The notes under the pieces were generated by a model that was given only the letters and a program-made list of their open reading frames with translations, did no database searches and was not told the origin of the DNA. From contig NZ_CP032616.1 in the NCBI RefSeq assembly GCF_003626975.1, forward strand, positions 5,060,001 to 5,124,000: a DNA stretch of 64,000 nucleotides, in the 5' to 3' direction. Position numbers and translations under genes: made by a program. Each line of letters begins with the position of its first letter. Positions within the stretch are counted from its first letter, which is position 1. Source of the stretch: Pseudomonas sp. DY-1 (GTDB taxonomy: Bacteria > Pseudomonadota > Gammaproteobacteria > Pseudomonadales > Pseudomonadaceae). Below are positions 57,887 through 64,000 of the stretch, one piece after another.

Positions 57887-58345
57887 GTGTCGAGCAAGCT
57901 AGAACAGTTGCAGGCCTTGTTGGCCCCGGTAGTCGAAGCGCTCGGTTATCAGTGCTGGGGCATCGAGTTCCTGTCTCAAGGGCGGCATTCCCTGCTGCGT
58001 ATCTATATCGATCACGAGAACGGCATCCTAGTCGAGGATTGCGAGAAGGTCAGTCGGCAGATCAGTGGTGTACTCGATGTCGAGGACCCGATCAGCAACG
58101 AATACACCCTCGAAGTTTCTTCGCCGGGCATGGATCGTCCGCTGTTCACCCTTGAGCAGTTTGCGGCCCACGCCGGTGAGCTGGTCAAGATCAAGCTGCG
58201 TTCGCCCTTCGAAGGGCGGCGCAATTTTCAGGGGCTCCTCCGCGGGGTGGAGGAGCAGGACGTGGTGGTTCTCATAGAAGACCGCGAGTTCCTCCTGCCG
58301 ATCGAGTTGATCGACAAGGCCAACATCATTCCCCGTTTTGACTGA
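57887..58345 (+). CDS. rimP: Ribosome maturation factor RimP
   Basis: A 152-aa protein, the usual RimP length: alpha/beta N-domain ([44 protein letters not shown]) and SH3-like C-domain ([29 protein letters not shown]). It helps 30S assembly. Start is GTG at 57887. First gene of the rimP-nusA-infB-rbfA-truB operon. Confidence 0.95.
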   Translation: MSSKLEQLQALLAPVVEALGYQCWGIEFLSQGRHSLLRIYIDHENGILVEDCEKVSRQISGVLDVEDPISNEYTLEVSSPGMDRPLFTLEQFAAHAGELVKIKLRSPFEGRRNFQGLLRGVEEQDVVVLIEDREFLLPIELIDKANIIPRFD

Positions 58346-58392
58346 GACGCGGATCCCGCGGATCCAATGGATTGCGAAAGGCGAGGCGTACG

Positions 58393-59874
58393 ATGAGCAA
58401 AGAAGTACTGCTGGTTGTTGAGTCGGTATCCAACGAAAAGGGTGTACCGGCTGGCGTTATTTTCGAGGCGCTGGAGCTGGCCCTGGCCACCGCTACCAAG
58501 AAGCGTTTTGAGGACGAGGTCGACCTGCGAGTGTCGATCAATCGTCAGAGCGGTAACTACGACACTTTCCGTAGCTGGACTGTGGTCGAGGAAGAAGATT
58601 TCGAGGATCCGGCGATCCAGCTGACCCTCGACCAGGCTCAGGCTCGCGATGAGAATGCCAAGATCGGCGACATCATCGAAGAGAAGATCGAGTCCATCGA
58701 GTTCGGTCGCATCGCTGCCCAGACCGCCAAGCAGGTCATCGTGCAGAAGGTACGTGAGGCCGAGCGTGCGCAGGTGGTTGAAGCCTACCGCGAGAAGCTG
58801 GGCGACATCATTTTCGGCACTGTGAAGAAAGTCACCCGCGACAACGTGATCGTTGACCTGGGCAACAACGCCGAAGCGCTCCTGGCTCGCGAGGACATCA
58901 TCGCCCGCGAAACCTTCCGGGTTGGTGCTCGTGTGCGTGCCCTGCTGAAAGAAATCCGCACCGAAAATCGCGGTCCGCAACTGATCCTGTCGCGCACTGC
59001 GCCGCAGATGCTGATCGAGTTGTTCCGCATCGAAGTGCCGGAAATCGCCGAAGAGCTGATCGAAGTGATGGCCGCCTCCCGTGACCCGGGTTCGCGCGCC
59101 AAGATCGCCGTACGCTCCAAGGACAAACGTATCGACCCGCAGGGTGCCTGCATCGGTATGCGTGGCTCCCGCGTCCAGGCCGTATCCGGCGAGTTGGGCG
59201 GTGAGCGTGTCGATATCGTCCTCTGGGACGACAACCCGGCACAGTTCGTGATCAATGCCATGGCCCCGGCCGAAGTGGTTGCGATCATCGTCGACGAAGA
59301 TGCCCACGCAATGGACATCGCCGTTGCCGAAGACAACCTGGCCCAGGCCATTGGTCGTGGCGGCCAGAACGTGCGCCTGGCCAGCCAGCTGACCGGCTGG
59401 ACCCTCAACGTGATGACCGAAGCGGACATCCAGGCCAAGCAGCAAGCCGAAACCGGCGACATCCTGCGTGCATTCGTTGAAGAGCTGGAAGTGGACGAAG
59501 AGCTGGCCCAAGTACTGGTTGAAGAAGGTTTCACCAGCCTGGAAGAAATCGCCTACGTGCCCATGGAAGAAATGCTCAGCATCGACGGCTTCGATGAGGA
59601 CATCGTCAACGAGCTGCGTGCGCGCGCGAAGGACCGCCTGCTGACCAAGGCTATCGCAACCGAAGAAAAGCTGGCGGATGCCCAGCCTGCCGAAGACCTG
59701 CTTTCCCTGGAAGGCATGGACAAGGACCTGGCTGTTGAACTCGCCGTACGTGGCGTTATTAACCGCGAAGATCTGGCCGAGCAGTCGATCGACGACCTGC
59801 TCGACATCGACGGCATGGACGAAGAGCGTGCCGGCAAGCTGATCATGGCCGCCCGAGCCCACTGGTTCGAGTAA
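58393..59874 (+). CDS. nusA: Transcription termination/antitermination protein NusA
   Basis: A 493-aa protein: N-terminal RNA polymerase-binding domain (1-125), S1 domain ([21 protein letters not shown], about 135-200), two KH domains (to about 345, with [14 protein letters not shown] and [11 protein letters not shown]) and two acidic C-terminal AR repeats ([35 protein letters not shown]), the full proteobacterial form. It modulates pausing and termination. 47 nt after rimP, 26 nt before infB. Confidence 0.98.
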   Translation: MSKEVLLVVESVSNEKGVPAGVIFEALELALATATKKRFEDEVDLRVSINRQSGNYDTFRSWTVVEEEDFEDPAIQLTLDQAQARDENAKIGDIIEEKIESIEFGRIAAQTAKQVIVQKVREAERAQVVEAYREKLGDIIFGTVKKVTRDNVIVDLGNNAEALLAREDIIARETFRVGARVRALLKEIRTENRGPQLILSRTAPQMLIELFRIEVPEIAEELIEVMAASRDPGSRAKIAVRSKDKRIDPQGACIGMRGSRVQAVSGELGGERVDIVLWDDNPAQFVINAMAPAEVVAIIVDEDAHAMDIAVAEDNLAQAIGRGGQNVRLASQLTGWTLNVMTEADIQAKQQAETGDILRAFVEELEVDEELAQVLVEEGFTSLEEIAYVPMEEMLSIDGFDEDIVNELRARAKDRLLTKAIATEEKLADAQPAEDLLSLEGMDKDLAVELAVRGVINREDLAEQSIDDLLDIDGMDEERAGKLIMAARAHWFE

Positions 59875-59900
59875 GTATCGCGGCCTGAGGAGAGAAGTGC

Positions 59901-62462
59901 ATGACGCAAGTCACGGTGAAAGAACTGGCCCAAGTGGTCGATACACCGGTGGAGCGCCTGCTGCTGCAGATGCGCGAGGCGGGATTGCCGCACACCAGCG
60001 CCGAACAAGTTGTAACCGACAATGAGAAGCAGGCCCTGCTGGCCCATCTCAAGAGCAGCCACGGTGAGCGCCTGGAAGAGCCGCGCAAGATTACCCTGCA
60101 GCGCAAGACCACTACTACGCTGAGGGTCGCCGGTAGCAAGACCATCAACGTCGAAGTACGCAAGAAGAAGACCTACGTCAAGCGCAGCCCCGACGAGATC
60201 GAGGCTGAGCGTCAGCGCGAACTCGAAGAGCAGCGCGTAGCGGAAGAAGCCGCTCGACTGAAGGCTGAAGATGAGGCTCGTCAGCGTGCCGAAGAGGCTG
60301 CCCGCCGCGAAGCGGAATCTCGTGCCAAGGTAGCTACCGAATCCGCTCCGGCGGAAGTTGTTGCTGCTGCCGGCGAGCCGGCCGCTGTCGCAGCCGCGCC
60401 TGTCGCTGCTGCCTCTGCGGCAGCAGTTGCTCCTGCAGCGGCCGGCGCAGCTGCGGTTAACGGCGAGCGCAAGAAGGAAGAGGTTCGTCGTCCCGAGCGT
60501 GCTCGTGATGAAGACGATCGCCGCGACCGCAAGCATGCGCAGCACCGTCCTTCGCTCAAAGAGAAAGAAAAGGCTCCGGCTCCCCGCGTGGCACCGCGCA
60601 GTACCGACGAAGAAAGCGATGCTTTCGGTCGTCGTGGCGGTGGCCGTGGTGGCAAGTCCAAGCTGAAGAAGCGTAACCAGCACGGGTTCCAGAGCCCGAC
60701 AGGACCTATCGTGCGTGAAGTCAGCATTGGCGAGACCATCACCGTGGCCGAACTGGCCGCCCAGATGGCTGTCAAGGGTGCAGAAGTCGTCAAGTTCATG
60801 TTCAAGATGGGCACTCCGGTGACCATCAACCAGGTGCTCGACCGTGAGACCGCTCAGTTGATCGCCGAAGAATTCGGCCACAAGGTCAAACTGGTAAACG
60901 AGAACGCCCTGGAAGACCAACTGGCCGAGTCCCTGAAGTTTGAAGGCGAAGCCCTGACCCGTGCGCCGGTAGTGACCGTGATGGGCCACGTCGACCACGG
61001 CAAGACCTCCCTGCTCGACTACATTCGTCGTACCAAGGTAGCCAGCGGTGAAGCGGGTGGTATCACCCAGCACATCGGCGCCTACCACGTCGAAACCGAT
61101 CGCGGCATGGTGACCTTCCTCGACACCCCTGGCCACGCGGCGTTCACCGCGATGCGTGCCCGTGGTGCCAAGGCTACCGACATCGTCATCCTGGTGGTGG
61201 CGGCCGACGACGGGGTGATGCCGCAGACCGTTGAAGCGGTACAGCACGCGAAAGCGGCTGGCGTGCCGATCGTGGTTGCGGTCAACAAGATGGACAAGCC
61301 GGAAGCCAACCCGGACAACATCAAGAACGGCCTTGCCGCGCTGGATGTGATTCCGGAGGAGTGGGGCGGCGACACCCAGTTCGTGCCTGTTTCGGCCAAG
61401 GCCGGTACCGGCGTCGACGAACTGCTCGAAGCCGTGCTGCTGCAGGCAGAGGTTCTGGAGCTCACTGCCACTCCGTCGGCCCCTGGTCGTGGTGTCGTGG
61501 TCGAGTCCCGCCTGGACAAGGGCCGTGGCCCGGTCGCTACCGTGCTGGTACAGGACGGTACCCTGCGCCAGGGCGACATGGTTCTCTGCGGCGTCAACTA
61601 TGGCCGCGTTCGCGCCATGCTCGACGAGAACGGCAAGCCGGTGAAAGAAGCCGGTCCGTCCATCCCGGTCGAGATTCTTGGCCTGGATGGCACTCCGGAC
61701 GCCGGTGACGACCTGACTGTGGTCGCCGACGAGAAGAAAGCGCGCGAAGTTGCCCTGTTCCGTCAAGGCAAGTTCCGCGAGGTCAAGCTGGCTCGCCAGC
61801 AGTCCTCCAAGCTGGAAAACATCTTCGAAAGCATGGGGCAGGACGAGAAAAAGACCCTCAACATCGTGCTCAAGTCCGATGTGCGTGGTTCTCTCGAGGC
61901 CCTGCAGGGCGCCCTGGCCGATATCGGCAACGAGGAAGTCCAGGTACGTGTTGTGGGTGGCGGTGTAGGTGGTATCACCGAGAGCGACGCCAACCTGGCG
62001 CTGGCGTCCAACGCCGTGCTGTTCGGCTTCAACGTGCGTGCCGATGCCGGTGCGCGCAAGATCGTCGAGCAGGAAGGTCTGGACCTGCGCTACTACAACA
62101 TCATCTACGACATCATCGAAGACGTTAAGAAAGCACTGTCCGGCATGCTGGGCAGCGAAGTCCGGGAGAACATCCTGGGTATCGCCGAGGTGCGCGACGT
62201 GTTCCGCTCGCCGAAGTTCGGCGCGGTCGCCGGCTGCATGGTTACCGAAGGTCTGGTACACCGCAACCGCCCGATCCGCGTACTGCGCGACGATGTGGTG
62301 ATCTTCGAAGGCGAACTGGAATCCCTGCGCCGCTTCAAGGACGACGTGTCCGAGGTGCGTGCCGGCATGGAGTGCGGTATCGGCGTGAAGAGCTACAACG
62401 ACGTCAAAGTCGGTGACAAGATCGAAGTCTTCGAGAAGGTCCAGGTGGCGCGCACGCTGTAA
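59901..62462 (+). CDS. infB: Translation initiation factor IF-2
   Basis: An 853-aa protein. A small N-terminal domain (1-55) is followed by a long charged/Ala-rich linker (about 60-270, [21 protein letters not shown]) and the GTPase with G1 GHVDHGKT, G3 DTPGH and G4 NKMD motifs (from about 355). C-terminal domains C1 and C2 bind fMet-tRNA. Linker length and composition are within the range seen in pseudomonads. It places initiator tRNA on the 30S subunit. Confidence 0.98.
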   Translation: MTQVTVKELAQVVDTPVERLLLQMREAGLPHTSAEQVVTDNEKQALLAHLKSSHGERLEEPRKITLQRKTTTTLRVAGSKTINVEVRKKKTYVKRSPDEIEAERQRELEEQRVAEEAARLKAEDEARQRAEEAARREAESRAKVATESAPAEVVAAAGEPAAVAAAPVAAASAAAVAPAAAGAAAVNGERKKEEVRRPERARDEDDRRDRKHAQHRPSLKEKEKAPAPRVAPRSTDEESDAFGRRGGGRGGKSKLKKRNQHGFQSPTGPIVREVSIGETITVAELAAQMAVKGAEVVKFMFKMGTPVTINQVLDRETAQLIAEEFGHKVKLVNENALEDQLAESLKFEGEALTRAPVVTVMGHVDHGKTSLLDYIRRTKVASGEAGGITQHIGAYHVETDRGMVTFLDTPGHAAFTAMRARGAKATDIVILVVAADDGVMPQTVEAVQHAKAAGVPIVVAVNKMDKPEANPDNIKNGLAALDVIPEEWGGDTQFVPVSAKAGTGVDELLEAVLLQAEVLELTATPSAPGRGVVVESRLDKGRGPVATVLVQDGTLRQGDMVLCGVNYGRVRAMLDENGKPVKEAGPSIPVEILGLDGTPDAGDDLTVVADEKKAREVALFRQGKFREVKLARQQSSKLENIFESMGQDEKKTLNIVLKSDVRGSLEALQGALADIGNEEVQVRVVGGGVGGITESDANLALASNAVLFGFNVRADAGARKIVEQEGLDLRYYNIIYDIIEDVKKALSGMLGSEVRENILGIAEVRDVFRSPKFGAVAGCMVTEGLVHRNRPIRVLRDDVVIFEGELESLRRFKDDVSEVRAGMECGIGVKSYNDVKVGDKIEVFEKVQVARTL

Positions 62463-62480
62463 GTGTCGCGCTTGCCACAA

Positions 62481-62536
62481 GCCGGGAGCCAGGAGCTGGA
62501 AGCCATCGCCTTCCACTCCTGGCTTTCGGCTTTTAA
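62481..62536 (+). terminator. Long imperfect terminator-like hairpin between infB and rbfA
   Basis: AGCCGGGAGCCAGGAG pairs with CTCCTGGCTTTCGGCT; an inner GGAAG/CTTCC extends it, and TTTT follows. Located within an operon, it may reduce rather than stop transcription. Its GAGCTGGAAG/CTTCCA core resembles the dapB leader. Confidence 0.6.
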
Positions 62537-62556
62537 GCGTTCAAGAGTGAAACGAA

Positions 62557-62946
62557 ATGGCTAAAGACTACAGCCGTACCCAACGCATCGGCGACCAGAT
62601 GCAGCGCGAAATGGCGCTGCTGATCCAGCGTGAGATCAAAGACCCGCGCCTGGGTCTTGTGACCATCACTGCTGTCGACGTGAGCCGTGACCTCTCCCAT
62701 GCCAAGGTGTTCATCACCGTGATGGGCCAGGATGACAACGCCGAGAAGGTCAAGCTCAACCTCGACATTCTGCAGGACGCCGCGGGCTTCCTGCGTATGC
62801 AGCTCGGCAAGGCCATGAAACTGCGCAGCGTGCCGCAATTGCACTTCCACTACGACGCCAGCATCCGGCGTGGCGCCGAACTGTCGGCGCTGATCGAGCG
62901 TGCCGTCGCGGAAGACCGCAAGCACCAGGGCAGCGACGAGGAGTGA
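62557..62946 (+). CDS. rbfA: Ribosome-binding factor A
   Basis: A 129-aa KH-like domain protein: [49 protein letters not shown], and [28 protein letters not shown] are all typical. It binds free 30S subunits and is needed for 16S 5'-end maturation and cold growth. 4 nt before truB. Confidence 0.97.
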   Translation: MAKDYSRTQRIGDQMQREMALLIQREIKDPRLGLVTITAVDVSRDLSHAKVFITVMGQDDNAEKVKLNLDILQDAAGFLRMQLGKAMKLRSVPQLHFHYDASIRRGAELSALIERAVAEDRKHQGSDEE

Positions 62947-62950
62947 TGGC

Positions 62951-63868
62951 GTGGCCCAGGTAAAACGTATTCGCCGTAATGTCAGCGGTGTGCTGATACT
63001 CGACAAGCCGCGCGGCATGAGTTCCAACGCTGCGCTGCAGAAGGTGCGTTGGCTGCTCAATGCCGAGAAAGCCGGCCATACCGGCAGCCTCGACCCGTTG
63101 GCTACCGGTGTGTTGCCGCTGTGCTTCGGCGAGGCGACCAAGTTCTCCCAGTACCTCTTGGATGCCGACAAGGGTTACGAAACCCTGGCCCAGCTCGGCA
63201 TTACCACCTCCACCGGCGATGCCGAAGGTGAAGTGACCGAGCGTCGCGAAGTGACCGTTGGTCGCGAGGACATAGAAGCTCTGCTGCCGCGTTTTCGTGG
63301 CGAAATCAAGCAGATACCACCGATGTACTCCGCTCTCAAGAAGGACGGCCAGCCCCTCTACAAGCTGGCGCGTGCTGGCGAAGTAGTGGAGCGCGAGGCG
63401 CGTTCTGTTACTATTGCGCGCCTGGATTTACTGGCCTGTGAAAACAGTCAGGCAAGAATGGCGGTAGCCTGCAGCAAGGGCACCTATATCCGTACCCTGG
63501 TCGAGGATCTTGGCCAGGCCCTGGGATGTGGAGCCCATGTGGCGGAGCTGCGCCGGACCCAGGCGGGCCCCTTCGTGCTGGCCCAGGCAATCAGCCTGGA
63601 GACCCTGGAGAAGGTCCACGCCGAAGGCGGTAGCGAGGCACTCGATCAGTTCCTCCTGCCGGTCGACAGCGGACTGGAACACTGGCCGCTGATCCAGCTT
63701 ACCGAGCACAGCGCGTACTACTGGCTACATGGCCAACCGGTACGAGCCCCGGAAGCGCCGAAGTTCGGCATGATGCGAGTTCAGGATCATACCGGTCGCT
63801 TCATCGGTATCGGTGAAGTGAGCGATGACGGGCGCGTTGCGCCGCGTCGACTGATTCGGTCGGAATGA
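62951..63868 (+). CDS. truB: tRNA pseudouridine-55 synthase
   Basis: A 305-aa enzyme: [17 protein letters not shown] at the N-terminus, the catalytic motif [17 protein letters not shown] (active Asp), [16 protein letters not shown] and a C-terminal PUA-like domain. It makes pseudouridine 55 in the T loop of tRNAs. The start is GTG at 62951, with GGAG 7 nt upstream overlapping the rbfA stop region. Confidence 0.97.
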   Translation: MAQVKRIRRNVSGVLILDKPRGMSSNAALQKVRWLLNAEKAGHTGSLDPLATGVLPLCFGEATKFSQYLLDADKGYETLAQLGITTSTGDAEGEVTERREVTVGREDIEALLPRFRGEIKQIPPMYSALKKDGQPLYKLARAGEVVEREARSVTIARLDLLACENSQARMAVACSKGTYIRTLVEDLGQALGCGAHVAELRRTQAGPFVLAQAISLETLEKVHAEGGSEALDQFLLPVDSGLEHWPLIQLTEHSAYYWLHGQPVRAPEAPKFGMMRVQDHTGRFIGIGEVSDDGRVAPRRLIRSE

Positions 63869-63875
63869 CCGATCC

Positions 63876-63913
63876 GAGGATGGCTGTTAATAGGCACGGT
63901 CAATCCTCTTTTT
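63876..63913 (+). terminator. Hairpin/T-tract in the rpsO leader
   Basis: GAGGAT...ATCCTC with a 21-nt loop and TTTTT. It lies between truB and rpsO and could be a weak terminator or part of an S15 autoregulatory leader. Confidence 0.45.
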
Positions 63914-63962
63914 AGAACACGGGGCGAAGGTCCCGGCCTATTACTCTCAGAGGAAGCCCATC

Positions 63963-64000
63963 ATGGCACTGAGCGTTACTGAAAAAGCCCAGATCGTTAA
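63963..64000 (+). CDS. rpsO: 30S ribosomal protein S15, 5' end (cut by window edge)
   Basis: The ATG at 63963 opens MALSVTEKAQIV, the conserved start of proteobacterial S15, and the frame runs off the window. AGAGGAAG is the ribosome binding site. rpsO next to truB is the standard order. Only 12 full codons are visible. Confidence 0.85.
   Translation, partial: MALSVTEKAQIV

Noticed and set aside
59553..62516. A 987-codon minus-strand frame opposite nusA/infB
   Set aside because: Mirror of the Ala/Glu-rich IF-2 coding sequence; low complexity, no ribosome binding site, no family resemblance.

Overview
The window is chromosomal DNA of a GC-rich gammaproteobacterium, almost certainly a Pseudomonas (sensu lato). 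The block lldP-lldD-dld / lldR / smpB / ratA-rnfH / bamE / fur / recN / grpE-dnaK-dnaJ-dapB-carA-(LysE family)-carB-greA-...-ftsH-folP-glmM-tpiA-secG-tRNA-Leu-tRNA-fMet-rimP-nusA-infB-rbfA-truB-rpsO matches, from memory, the gene order of P. aeruginosa. Pseudomonas-type REP palindromes (about 1687, 28721 and 42700) fit this. The species cannot be fixed from sequence reading alone.

Region 1 (1-4.6 kb) is mixed: the end of a glutathione S-transferase, a ferric-reductase-like membrane protein overlapping a tetraheme cytochrome c, an SDR oxidoreductase, a DUF2790 protein and a trypsin-like protease. Region 2 (about 4-23.6 kb) is an accessory stress and envelope cluster. It holds a LRAT-fold protein, DUF883, CsbD (two), PRC-barrel, DUF3309, DUF3509, BON/OsmY-like and several unrecognised small proteins. 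It also has two paralogous Crp/Fnr-type regulators, each next to a 48-aa Lmo0937-type membrane peptide, and a giant (about 2,900 aa) cyclic beta-1,2-glucan synthetase-like protein.

The main new observation lies in region 2. At least thirteen upstream regions carry a directional motif, GTGCG-NTRN-CGNAC-MGAC, placed about 56-72 or 98-107 nt before the start codon and always pointing at the gene. Both Crp/Fnr genes, both Lmo0937 genes and the glucan operon have it. The 5-4-5 dyad has FNR-box geometry, so one or both regulators in the cluster are the natural candidates to read it; a promoter for an alternative sigma factor is the other possibility.

Region 3 (23.6-28.8 kb) has a frameshifted tyrosine-recombinase remnant about 0.6 kb from the 3' end of tmRNA (ssrA), which looks like an old island scar. 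It also has ssrA itself, a hybrid sensor kinase and two paralogous small exported proteins. Region 4 (28.8-35.7 kb) is the lactate utilisation locus lldPD-dld with divergent lldR and a palindromic operator. Region 5 (35.7-64 kb) is core housekeeping: trans-translation (smpB), outer-membrane assembly, iron regulation, SOS repair (recN with a LexA box), heat shock (grpE-dnaK-dnaJ with a sigma-32 promoter), lysine, arginine/pyrimidine, folate and cell-wall precursor synthesis, FtsH proteolysis, and the rimP-nusA-infB translation/transcription operon, ending in the first codons of rpsO. Several leaders here (dapB, carA, rimP, rbfA, rpsO) contain hairpin/T-tract structures.
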